Notes under the pieces: model-generated
Told to the model about the DNA's origin: nothing
What the model saw: the letters and a program-made list of their open reading frames with translations, nothing else
Database searches by the model: none
Translations under genes and position numbers: made by a program
Source: Candidatus Atribacteria bacterium
GTDB taxonomy: Bacteria > Bipolaricaulota > Bipolaricaulia > UBA7950 > UBA9294
Length of the DNA stretch: 18,391 nt
Direction of reading: 5' to 3'
Assembly: GCA_004525685.1 (NCBI GenBank)
Contig: SPBW01000026.1
Location: 1-18,391 of the forward strand
Shown here: one piece after another, positions 1 through 6,447 of the stretch
How positions within the stretch are numbered: the stretch's first letter is position 1
How the letters are laid out: each line of letters starts with the position of its first letter

Positions 1-29
1 AATCCGAGTCTTGCGATGGTTTTGAACAT
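1..29 (-). CDS. Start of a gene cut by the left window edge
   Basis: On the minus strand an ATG at 29-27 is preceded by AAGGAGG (36-42) at 6-nt spacing, and the frame reads MFKTIARLG to the window edge. It begins 28 nt after the stop of the MMPL exporter gene, on the same strand, so it is probably the next gene of that operon. Only nine residues are visible. The charged N-terminus could begin a signal peptide, but the function cannot be read. RND/MMPL operons often also encode an outer-membrane lipoprotein-sorting-like protein; that is context only. Confidence 0.6.
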
Positions 30-57
30 TGCATGCCTCCTTAAGGCAAGTACTCCA

Positions 58-2370
58 CTATTGATCATTGGTTTCTTGTACTTCTCGCTTCCACGGGAAC
101 CTGGAAAGGAACTTGGGCGTCCACTGCACGAGGATCGCCGGGATGATGGAGATCGCTGACAGTGCGCTTACGCCCATCGTCAAGGCAATCTGCCATCCAA
201 AGGTTCGGATGCCCTTGAACGAGGCGAAGATCAGGATAAAGAACCCCAGCGCCACAGTGAGTGCGTTGTAGGTAATCCCACGTCCCGTCGTTTGGATCGT
301 CTTTTGTAGCGCACGCTCAGCGTTTCCATCTTGGCGATACTCCCCGCGGAAGCGTGAAATGAAATGGATCGAGTAATCGACACCGATTCCAACAGCGACC
401 ACAGAGACCATCAAGGTCATGATGTCGAGTGGCTGTCCTGTGTAGGCCATGATGCCCATGCTCACTGTAACTGTGAGGATCAATGGGATGGCGGCAATGA
501 GGCCCGCGACGACAGAGCCCATTAGAATCATGACCAAGGCCGTAACCGCAGCAATCGTTGAAGCCAATCCAATCAACTGACTGCGCGTCATCTGCGTGAA
601 CATGCGGTCCATCAGCACCGTTCCACCAATCATACGCACGGTCAGATCTCCATTCTCAGGGAAGTTCTCATCGAGATAGGCTTGGACTGTGCGAGCGAGA
701 CGTGATACGTTTGCCGAGGACCCCATCTTGTACAGCCCTGTTACGGTCCCCGCACTGAAGTCGCCTAAGGCCATATCTCCAAGGGTTCCGCCTGACATCG
801 TGAACAGGAGAAGAAGCTGTGAGATCATGTTCTGCTGGTCGGGGATAACATAGAATGCCGGATCGTCCGCATGGAATCGCTCATTCATCTGTCGCACCAG
901 TGTGGTCAGGGAGAATGTCTTGCCTACGCCGTTCTCAAGCAGAAATTCCTCCAGATCAAGCATGGCGTTGAGCACAGCAGGATCCTTGATCCCATTGCTA
1001 CGCCCTGTGTCAAATTCCACCATGATGCTCATGTCGCCAGAGAAGTATTCCGATGTGAACTCAAGCACCTGGACAGCTGCGTGATCTTTGCCGAGGAACT
1101 CCTCGTTCGAGGTTTCAACACGGAGTCTGGGTATGCCAGCGAGCATGACCCCGAAGATGAGGACGGCGACGATCAAGACTGTCTTTCGATGCCCGGCAAT
1201 CACCTTCTCGAATCCAACCAGGACGCGGGTCAGTGGTCCAAGCCCCTTGCTCAGATCGCGAACTCGCGGCTTCTTGAGCAACGACATGACCGCAGGTATA
1301 AGCACCAAGGAGAAGACCATGGCTGCAAGAACGCCAATGGCTGTCACGATACCGAAGTGCCGTTGCGGAACCATGAATGCTGTGAGCAAGGACAAGAATC
1401 CAATGGCTGTCGTCAGAGACGTCATGACGACAGGGCCCTTCATTTCATCCATCGTATTGATGATGGCCTGCCGTTTGGGCGTTCCCTTGGCAATCTCCTC
1501 ATTATATCGATTCAGCACGTGAATGGCGTCAGCAATGCCAATGGCCAACAACAGAATGGGCGCAATGAACGACATGGTCGTCATCGGGAACCCCAAGAGA
1601 ACCATCGCCCCCATGGCCACGATCACAGACAAGAGGACCACAGCAATCGGCAGCACGATCCCCCGAATCGTCAGGAAGCTCATGAACAGCAAGGCCACCA
1701 TGAGAAGAATAGCAAGCGGGAAGAGCAGCCCAATGTCGTTTTCCATTTCCTCGCCCATGACAGCGTCGAAGTAGGCATCGCCATAGATGTACATCTCGTC
1801 GCTGCCGCCTTGATAGGCATCAACAATGTCAACAATCAGCGGGGTGAGGGCGTATTCGTCCACACCGACTTCCAGCTCAAGGTTGATGAGGGCAGCTTGC
1901 GCATTCTCACTGATCACGCTCCCAACAAGGTTCTCATCGCCCAACACACGGGACTTGAAGATCTCCATTTCCTCAGGAGTCTTCGGTGCAACGCCTCCAG
2001 GTGCCGCCTTCGTCACGCTGATGGAAGCCTCTGTGCCGACGATCGTCTGAGAGTTGAGCGGCGTAGAGACACTTTTGACACCGGGAAGCCTGTCAAAGGC
2101 ATCCGCCATCTCTCCGATCTTGCTGAGCGTTGCGTCGTTGAAGATGCCCTCTTCGTTGTACAGCATGATCATGATGCCCAAGGTTCTTCCGTACTTCGCC
2201 TCGGCTTCATCAAGCAGGACAATAATGGGATCATCGTCGTCTAGGAATTCTCGGAAGTCTGTCTCTTGCTGCATGTACTGCATTGGGAAAGCGAATCCCA
2301 ATGCCAGCGTCAGCGTGATAAGAACCGTCCAAATGGGGTGGTCTACAGCAAACTTCGTTATCTTCTTCAT
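58..2370 (-). CDS. MMPL/RND-superfamily exporter
   Basis: Large inner-membrane transporter of the RND superfamily (MMPL/SSD branch), about 770 aa, expected to move lipids or hydrophobic compounds using the proton motive force. The layout is the duplicated RND pattern: one TM helix (about 15-32), a periplasmic domain (about 33-215), five TM helices (about 217-367), then TM 400-417, a second periplasmic domain (about 420-600) and five TM helices (about 602-750). Each half has the TM4-type motif with an acidic residue: GIADAIHVLNRY (about 281-292) and GIGVDYSIHFISRF (about 664-677). These match the RND proton-relay position. I prefer the ATG at 2370, which overlaps the upstream stop as ATGA; another ATG at 2379 is in frame three codons earlier but has SD-like bases directly against it. 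The substrate is unknown. It lies downstream of a GbsR-like regulator and a secreted protein. Confidence 0.9.
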   Translation of the reverse strand: MKKITKFAVDHPIWTVLITLTLALGFAFPMQYMQQETDFREFLDDDDPIIVLLDEAEAKYGRTLGIMIMLYNEEGIFNDATLSKIGEMADAFDRLPGVKSVSTPLNSQTIVGTEASISVTKAAPGGVAPKTPEEMEIFKSRVLGDENLVGSVISENAQAALINLELEVGVDEYALTPLIVDIVDAYQGGSDEMYIYGDAYFDAVMGEEMENDIGLLFPLAILLMVALLFMSFLTIRGIVLPIAVVLLSVIVAMGAMVLLGFPMTTMSFIAPILLLAIGIADAIHVLNRYNEEIAKGTPKRQAIINTMDEMKGPVVMTSLTTAIGFLSLLTAFMVPQRHFGIVTAIGVLAAMVFSLVLIPAVMSLLKKPRVRDLSKGLGPLTRVLVGFEKVIAGHRKTVLIVAVLIFGVMLAGIPRLRVETSNEEFLGKDHAAVQVLEFTSEYFSGDMSIMVEFDTGRSNGIKDPAVLNAMLDLEEFLLENGVGKTFSLTTLVRQMNERFHADDPAFYVIPDQQNMISQLLLLFTMSGGTLGDMALGDFSAGTVTGLYKMGSSANVSRLARTVQAYLDENFPENGDLTVRMIGGTVLMDRMFTQMTRSQLIGLASTIAAVTALVMILMGSVVAGLIAAIPLILTVTVSMGIMAYTGQPLDIMTLMVSVVAVGIGVDYSIHFISRFRGEYRQDGNAERALQKTIQTTGRGITYNALTVALGFFILIFASFKGIRTFGWQIALTMGVSALSAISIIPAILVQWTPKFLSRFPWKREVQETNDQ

Positions 2371-2867
2371 TGAACCCATCCCTTCTTAGCATAATCGGCC
2401 CACAGGAAATCAGGCCACAGGTCTTCTGAAACATCGATGGTCTGGCCCGAGCCTGCAAACACCTGATCGACAACATTGGAAACAAGATCAATGGCACCGC
2501 GCACGAATGGAGATAGCGAGGTGAGCCAGTCGCTCACCAACCAGATGCTGACACCCGATTGGGTATCCAATCCGCGGGGCAAGATGAGGACGAGGTCATA
2601 TGGCTCTTGATCCTTTTCAGGAGCTGTTCCTGCCAGCGGATCAGCGTAATCGTCAAACCCCTCTGCGAGGCGCACGGAAACTTCAAACAATCCCATCTGG
2701 CGCAACGCTCCGATCGTCCCAGCTACTTTCATCGTTGATGTGAATGTCTTCGTCTCATCGATCAGGAGCAGTCGAATCACTGGAGGCACGTCTTGCCCAA
2801 CGGTCATGGCGCTCCATCCGAGCAGCACCACCCCGATCAGGCACAGTATTCCTAGTCTTATTTTCAT
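2367..2867 (-). CDS. Secreted protein of unknown function, 166 aa
   Basis: I do not recognise the family. The N-terminus is a clear signal peptide: MKIR, then a hydrophobic stretch to about residue 21 and a probable cleavage near TVGQ/D. The mature protein (about 140 aa) has alternating hydrophobic strands such as IRLLLIDE and YDLVLILPRGLD, which could belong to a small alpha/beta fold, and an acidic Trp-rich end. The SD AGGAAAGG lies 5' of the ATG at 2867. It sits 22 nt downstream of the regulator gene, and its TGA overlaps the ATG of the exporter, so translation of the two is probably coupled. A periplasmic accessory role for the exporter is inferred from position only. Confidence 0.8.
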   Translation of the reverse strand: MKIRLGILCLIGVVLLGWSAMTVGQDVPPVIRLLLIDETKTFTSTMKVAGTIGALRQMGLFEVSVRLAEGFDDYADPLAGTAPEKDQEPYDLVLILPRGLDTQSGVSIWLVSDWLTSLSPFVRGAIDLVSNVVDQVFAGSGQTIDVSEDLWPDFLWADYAKKGWVQ

Positions 2868-2889
2868 GGGGTTTCCTTTCCTCGAATTC

Positions 2890-3387
2890 TTAGGCCAGTT
2901 GGGCCAATCGTTCTTCCATCAACTCTGGGCGCCGACGCTCCCACCGATCCGCCATTTCCGGAAGCAACTCTAGAATGAAGTCCGAGAAGACCTGTAACTC
3001 AATGAGTCTCAATTTTGCCTCGGCCGGTTCATCCTTGAGAAGATGCAGTCCATCGTCAGCCAGCCTACGGTGCTGTTGGATGTGCTCAGAACTCGTCGAC
3101 AGCAAGTCTTGCCACAGACGCGAGCGTAATTGGTAGTGATGCTTCCGATGCCCGGGCAAGCTGATCCTCTCCAAGATGCCGACCCTTGTCAGAAGCTGCG
3201 TCGTCATGCTGATCGATCCCTTGCTGGCTTGAAGTTGCTCCGCCAGTTCATCGTGAGACAAATAGGGAGGCGTGCAGATCATAAGCGCACCGATTACGCG
3301 GCCCGCCATGCGCGGGAGCCCGTGTTCTTCCATCAAATCCGCCGTGTTTTCAATATATTGACGGAGTTGATTGTTATCAATGTTCAT
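2890..3387 (-). CDS. GbsR/MarR-type winged-helix regulator
   Basis: Cytoplasmic transcription factor, 165 aa, of the GbsR branch of MarR-like proteins. Supporting motifs are EHGLPRMAGRVIGALMI (about 21-37), then the recognition part LSHDELAEQLQASKGSIS (about 43-60) and a wing with LERISLPGHRKHHYQL (about 72-87). The C-terminal half is helical and probably dimerises. The ATG at 3387 has AAGGAG five bases upstream. A longer reading frame from 3438 is unlikely to be used because it would start upstream of the predicted -10 box. It is the first gene of an operon with a secreted protein and an MMPL exporter, so it is the likely regulator of that operon. The ligand is unknown. Confidence 0.85.
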   Translation of the reverse strand: MNIDNNQLRQYIENTADLMEEHGLPRMAGRVIGALMICTPPYLSHDELAEQLQASKGSISMTTQLLTRVGILERISLPGHRKHHYQLRSRLWQDLLSTSSEHIQQHRRLADDGLHLLKDEPAEAKLRLIELQVFSDFILELLPEMADRWERRRPELMEERLAQLA

Positions 3388-3413
3388 GGGATCTCCTTCA
3401 GACACGAGCACGG

Positions 3414-3442
3414 AGTATACGGCGATCAATGTGTTCAATCAA
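3414..3442 (-). promoter_or_regulatory. Sigma-70-type promoter of the regulator-exporter operon
   Basis: On the minus strand TTGATT (3442-3437) and TATACT (3419-3414) are separated by exactly 17 bp. The ATG at 3387 is 26 bp beyond the -10 box, leaving a short leader with the SD. Confidence 0.65.
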
Positions 3443-3452
3443 GACTGAAACT

Positions 3453-3472
3453 TGTGAATATTCTGTGAATAT
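3453..3472. repeat. Paired 9-bp direct repeat upstream of the -35 box, candidate operator
   Basis: TGTGAATAT occurs at 3453-3461 and again at 3464-3472, an 11-bp period, i.e. about one helical turn. The pair lies about 10 bp upstream of the -35 hexamer of the GbsR-like operon, a usual place for an activator or autoregulator site. Binding by the adjacent regulator is inferred. Confidence 0.45.
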
Positions 3473-3494
3473 CGCGAACCACACTCCCGGCGCA

Positions 3495-3522
3495 CAGTCA
3501 GGAAGTCCTCCTCCTGCGACTG
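3495..3522 (-). terminator. Weak hairpin after the small 84-aa gene
   Basis: CAGTC/GACTG and AGGA/TCCT can pair with a 2-nt bulge and an 8-nt loop. No U-tract follows on the minus strand, so this is only a possible terminator between the 84-aa gene and the next promoter. Confidence 0.25.
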
Positions 3523-3566
3523 CCCGACATAGATGAAGTCTCTCAGTCTCAGAAGGTGTCTTGTGA

Positions 3567-3821
3567 TTAGCGTGACGTATCCATGGTCTCCAGTTGCCAT
3601 TGGTTGCGCGAGGTATTGAAGCGGATATCAAAATGATCACTTCCGCAACTGACGGCGTAACAGAGGTATACGGTTTCTCCTACGCGTTTTGAGTGAACCA
3701 AATTGATCTGCGTAACGTCATATCGATGCTGGTTCCATCGGAATGCCCGAAGGAGGGGGTGCGGGGCCCCGCGGCGGTAGATCACGAGCGCATCGATCGG
3801 TTCTCGAATCTCTTGGTTCAT
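3567..3821 (-). CDS. Small protein, 84 aa, possibly DUF6504-like
   Basis: Small, probably cytoplasmic protein without TM segments. The order 'EPID..., FRWNQHRYDV, ...YAVSCGSDHFDIRFN..., QWQLE' recalls small DUF6504-type beta-rich proteins, which have an EPI start, an F-W-x-x-x-x-Y-V core and a final W-x-L. This is a resemblance from memory, not a firm assignment. The ATG at 3821 is preferred: an in-frame TTG at 3860, three bases after the upstream stop, would lie inside the spacer of a good promoter (TTGACG and TACACT). The SD is weak. The gene follows the STAS/winged-helix gene on the same strand but probably also has its own promoter, so any functional link is uncertain. Confidence 0.6.
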   Translation of the reverse strand: MNQEIREPIDALVIYRRGAPHPLLRAFRWNQHRYDVTQINLVHSKRVGETVYLCYAVSCGSDHFDIRFNTSRNQWQLETMDTSR

Positions 3822-3839
3822 ATCTCGCACACAGCGTAA

Positions 3840-3867
3840 AGTGTACGAATATTCCGCCAAACGTCAA
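3840..3867 (-). promoter_or_regulatory. Promoter of the 84-aa gene, overlapping the end of the upstream gene
   Basis: Minus-strand TTGACG (3867-3862), a 16-bp spacer and TACACT (3845-3840). The -35 box contains the TGA stop codon of the STAS-like gene. The predicted transcription start would be about 10 nt before the ATG at 3821. Confidence 0.5.
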
Positions 3868-4424
3868 CTAGACAGAATCGAGTGAAGAGAGTAAATGGCC
3901 TGGGGCCCGCTCATGCCGATTTGTTCCCTCCGAATCAGGTGAAGTTTGGCCAATCGTGCCACGCGATTGACGCATGCATTCATCTGTAGGCCAAGTTCAG
4001 AGGCAAGTTCCTTGGTCGTTGTCTGGTCCTTGTTGATGATCAACCCGAGCGTTTCCGTCAAACTTGGTGTGTGGGAACCAATGAGATGCCACGCTCCCTT
4101 TGAAAGACAGAGCATGGCCAACCTGCGCCGTTCGAGTTTGTGAGACAGGTCGTCAGCCAAGTCCATCGATGGTGTCTGAACGAGCATGGTTCGATCTTGG
4201 TAGCGGCCGTTCACGAGATCCTGATATACCTTACCGATGACCTCATCCGCAAAGGATCCGCTGAGCACATCGATGCCTTCGAGGGAAATGATCAACTGCC
4301 CTTCTGCGGGGAGGGCTTCAACCGCCTCAACAAGATGGGGTCGGGCAGCCGCACCCTCCAGCCTCGTGCCAACCCGAGTGCCGAACTGTGAGATCCTAAA
4401 ACTCTGCTGATTCATTGCCTTCAT
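3864..4424 (-). CDS. STAS-like (DUF4325-type) protein with C-terminal winged helix
   Basis: Cytoplasmic protein, 186 aa. The N-terminal half (to about 100) resembles the STAS-like DUF4325 domain: a strand (LIISLEGIDVLSG) followed by SFADEVIGKVYQDL, where the Ser before FADE sits at the position used in STAS switch proteins. The C-terminal 60-70 residues (TETLGLIINKDQTTTKELASELGL... to the end) look like a winged helix with a recognition helix near LQMNACVNRVARLAKL. The start lies inside the end of the ATPase gene (29-bp overlap), so the pair is translationally coupled. Candidate ATGs are at 4433, 4424 and 4415; 4424 has GAGGGG about 10 nt upstream. Inferred role: a switch protein whose state, set by the ATPase, controls DNA binding. 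Confidence 0.75.
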   Translation of the reverse strand: MKAMNQQSFRISQFGTRVGTRLEGAAARPHLVEAVEALPAEGQLIISLEGIDVLSGSFADEVIGKVYQDLVNGRYQDRTMLVQTPSMDLADDLSHKLERRRLAMLCLSKGAWHLIGSHTPSLTETLGLIINKDQTTTKELASELGLQMNACVNRVARLAKLHLIRREQIGMSGPQAIYSLHSILSS

Positions 4425-5265
4425 TGAACGCATTCCCCTCTTCAAATTCAACCGGCCGCTCCTCGAACAGCGTTCGCGGAAGGCGAAGGCACATCTGCAC
4501 GCCTGGGAAAGGAACTACATCATGAAAGGTTTCGTCTGTCTCATGGGCGACGTAGAGCGAGGCGCCGCTACGCACGACAAACTCCCCGCCCCACAGGCGA
4601 GCAAGCTTCGTGATCTTCTGCAATTCTCCCCCGTGCCCGGGGTCGACATGCCGACTCTTCCCGACGACAACCACTTGATACAAGGCTTCCTCGTCCGACA
4701 AACCAGACAATCCATCTCGGAGTTCCAAGCTCCTCCGAATTCCGATTCCCCGATCGGCGATAGCCAGAACGATGGCGTCATCATCATCCTGCATCGCAGC
4801 AATCCCGTGTGCATCCGCAATTTCTCCCGTCGCGTTGCTGTGATGAGGGATGTTCTGAAACATCTCAATCATGATCGAGACCAGCGTCCTGCGGGAGGAT
4901 TCCGAAACGGGATACGCCTCTCGCAGCCTCTGCTCGAACGCATCCACGACATGCCCGATCCCCACCTCATCCTCAATACGAGTCAGCGGTTGAAGCGGCT
5001 TGCGATCCTGTGTGACTCGGCTGCTAGCCCTCAGATGAACGCCGATATCATCAAAGAAGCCCATCTTCTGCATCCATGTACGAAGACCGTCTGACTCAGG
5101 CCATCGAACGGAGAGTGAGGCTCCCACCTCCCCAGCAAGGAGAAGATCGAGCAAGAGAAGAGCATATGGATCCATCGAGCGAACGCCTCGCAGGTCTAGG
5201 GAATCCTTCCCTTCAGAGACAGCGGACAGGACTTCCTCGATGCTGCGATAGGTGAAATGTGACAC
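4396..5265 (-). CDS. GHKL/HATPase ATP-binding protein with N-terminal STAS-like segment
   Basis: Cytoplasmic, 289 aa. Residues about 1-75 form a small alpha/beta segment (SLDLRGVRSMDPYALLLLDLLL...), as found before the ATPase in STAS/HATPase signalling proteins. Residues about 105-235 carry the GHKL ATP-binding fold: N-box with E134 and N138 in IEMFQNIPHHSN, G1 box ADRGIGI (170-176), and a lid/G2 glycine motif GHGGEL (210-215). No phospho-acceptor histidine region or sensor domain is seen, so it resembles an anti-sigma-type kinase more than a two-component kinase. The start is GTG at 5265 with AGGGAG about 8 nt upstream. The 3' end overlaps the STAS-winged-helix gene. The C-terminal tail is acidic (PVEFEEGNAFNEGNESAEF). 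Confidence 0.8.
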   Translation of the reverse strand: MSHFTYRSIEEVLSAVSEGKDSLDLRGVRSMDPYALLLLDLLLAGEVGASLSVRWPESDGLRTWMQKMGFFDDIGVHLRASSRVTQDRKPLQPLTRIEDEVGIGHVVDAFEQRLREAYPVSESSRRTLVSIMIEMFQNIPHHSNATGEIADAHGIAAMQDDDDAIVLAIADRGIGIRRSLELRDGLSGLSDEEALYQVVVVGKSRHVDPGHGGELQKITKLARLWGGEFVVRSGASLYVAHETDETFHDVVPFPGVQMCLRLPRTLFEERPVEFEEGNAFNEGNESAEF

Positions 5266-5450
5266 GCTGTCTGCTCCCTGTTCCTGGAATCTTGGTAGCG
5301 TCGCAAGAAACCGGCGCTTCTTTCGCCGGTCGCGATCGGTCCTCTATTCTAGCCCAAGATGGAACGAAGATAAGCAAGAACGAAACCCTCGCGAGATGGC
5401 TCTTCCCGTGCGTATTGCAGCAGATAGAGCTGCGCACCACTCAGATGATG
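5266..5450 (-). promoter_or_regulatory. Leader and probable promoter of the ATPase-STAS operon
   Basis: The divergent gap before the GTG at 5265. A TAGAAT -10-like box lies at 5351-5346 (minus strand) with a poor TTATCT -35 at 5373-5368 (16-bp spacer). The transcribed leader contains a perfect 7-bp inverted repeat, ACCGGCG/CGCCGGT, at 5310-5330 with a 7-nt loop. No reading frame with coding character is seen here. Confidence 0.4.
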
Positions 5451-5456
5451 TATAAT
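5451..5456 (+). promoter_or_regulatory. -10 box of the riboswitch transcript
   Basis: A perfect TATAAT, with a predicted transcription start near 5462-5464, directly at the 5' side of the aptamer. No good -35 hexamer is present at 16-18 bp, so an activator or alternative contact may be needed. Confidence 0.5.
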
Positions 5457-5462
5457 CGTTAC

Positions 5463-5553
5463 GAACCAAAACGAAACGGCAAACTCGGCGAAAGCCGGGG
5501 ACGCAAAGTCACGGATCTACGGGAGGACCCAAGATGGCCGGACTACCGAAGGT
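5463..5553 (+). ncRNA. Cyclic-di-GMP-I (GEMM-I) riboswitch aptamer
   Basis: The conserved GEMM-I core is present in order: GGCAAAC (5478-5484), a 6-bp stem closed by a GAAA tetraloop (stem 5484-5489/5494-5499, loop 5490-5493), GGACGCAAAG (5499-5508), then a second hairpin domain (5512-5540) with tetraloop-receptor-like strands UCUA and GAUGG, and finally ACUACCGAA (5542-5550). Mapped on the Vc2 aptamer, the ligand-contact positions are G20 = G5479, A47 = A5506 and C92 = C5546, all conserved. G at position 20 favours c-di-GMP over cGAMP. P1 is short or weak. The SD GGGAGGA (5521-5527) and the start codon (5534-5536) of the downstream gene lie inside the second hairpin domain. Confidence 0.85.
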
Positions 5554-6352
5554 GCTTTTTGCATTGTTCTTGACGATGGGCATGTTTCTGACACTCGCGT
5601 TTGTCGGAGCCGCTCAAGATGTTCTCATTGATCCAATCGATCCCCTACCTGTAGACGTACAGACCCCTTCTATAGTCTTGCAGCCAGTGTTTGATATGAT
5701 CGATGCCAACCTCATCGCTCTGCCTGCAGACCAAGAGATTCTCAAAACCGATTTCGAGAACGCGGTGACGTTGGGTGTTCTAACTCCAGAACAGGCCGTG
5801 GCTATGCTCGAGCTGGTTCAATGGACCTCTCTCGTGGATCCAGAAGAACTCACGAATGCAGCCGCTGCCATTGAGACGATTCTTGCTGAACTCATCTCCG
5901 GAGCACTTACGCCCGAGGATGATCCGATTGCGGAGCTAACCAACCTTCTGAATGCCCTCGCGACGCCAGCAGGAACCCTTACTGCTATTGGCAAAGCTGG
6001 CGCATCCGACGAAGTGCTAGATCAGGTATCGAGTCTAGTTGCTGGTGGCGTACCTCCTGGCATTCTCGTGCAGATTACAAAGAAGGGGTTGAGGGATGGC
6101 CTCTCCATGGATGAGATTCTAGCGCAGTTGGATGCGCTTGCAGCCTCGATTCCAGAAGAGGGAGAGCCCTCTGCATGGGGAACGCTCGCTCATGACATCA
6201 CGGGCGAAGGTGAATACCGGGATCAAGAGCAGAATGAGAATGTCTCAGGCAATGAAGAGCCTGAAGAAGAGTCCAACGAACACGGCGCAAGCAACGGGAA
6301 CAAGGATGATAACCCCGGCAACGGGCAGGACAAAGGTAAGAAAGACAAGTAG
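5534..6352 (+). CDS. Secreted protein, 272 aa, under riboswitch control; function unknown
   Basis: The signal peptide is at residues 1-28 (MAGLPK, hydrophobic core, end GAAQ/D). The mature protein is mainly helical with loosely repeated units of the type 'LGVLTPEQAVAMLELV', 'SGALTPEDDPIAELTNLL' and 'AGGVPPGILVQITKKGL'. From about residue 210 there is a low-complexity tail rich in E, N, G, D and K that is probably disordered. I do not recognise a family. The ATG at 5534 is chosen because GGGAGG ends 7 nt before it and the signal peptide starts there; the next in-frame ATGs (5576, 5582) have no SD and would remove the charged n-region. Control by c-di-GMP suggests a role tied to the motile/sessile switch, such as a surface or matrix component. 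That is inference. Confidence 0.85.
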   Translation: MAGLPKVLFALFLTMGMFLTLAFVGAAQDVLIDPIDPLPVDVQTPSIVLQPVFDMIDANLIALPADQEILKTDFENAVTLGVLTPEQAVAMLELVQWTSLVDPEELTNAAAAIETILAELISGALTPEDDPIAELTNLLNALATPAGTLTAIGKAGASDEVLDQVSSLVAGGVPPGILVQITKKGLRDGLSMDEILAQLDALAASIPEEGEPSAWGTLAHDITGEGEYRDQEQNENVSGNEEPEEESNEHGASNGNKDDNPGNGQDKGKKDK

Positions 6353-6400
6353 CAAGCTGGCGGCTGACGCAATCGGCTCCGGGGGGAGACAACAAACATC

Positions 6401-6434
6401 AGCGTGGGTCTCGCGGAGGGGCGAGGCCCACACT
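6401..6434 (+). terminator. Hairpin terminator after the riboswitch-controlled gene
   Basis: GTGGGTCTCGC (6404-6414) and GCGAGGCCCAC (6421-6431) form an 11-bp stem with one G-U pair and a 6-nt loop. The stem is extendable by two pairs past a mismatch and is followed by a pyrimidine-rich GTCTCTTCC. It may also stop transcription coming from the opposite strand. Confidence 0.6.
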
Positions 6435-6447
6435 GTCTCTTCCATCG

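Noticed and set aside
871..2244. Long plus-strand open frame opposite the MMPL exporter (457 codons)
   Set aside because: Its product is His/Asp/Gln-rich low-complexity sequence with no domain, and the minus-strand frame has full RND motifs. It is an antisense shadow.
5576..5584. Later ATGs (5576, 5582) as start of the riboswitch gene, leaving the aptamer untranslated
   Set aside because: No SD precedes them and the signal peptide would lose its charged end. Kept only as an alternative that could refute the riboswitch-overlap finding.
6245..6445. Hydrophobic 66-aa minus-strand open frame
   Set aside because: It is the antisense of the acidic tail and terminator of the secreted protein. Reverse complement of Glu/Asn/Gly codons gives Leu/Val/Phe-rich sequence, and no SD is present.
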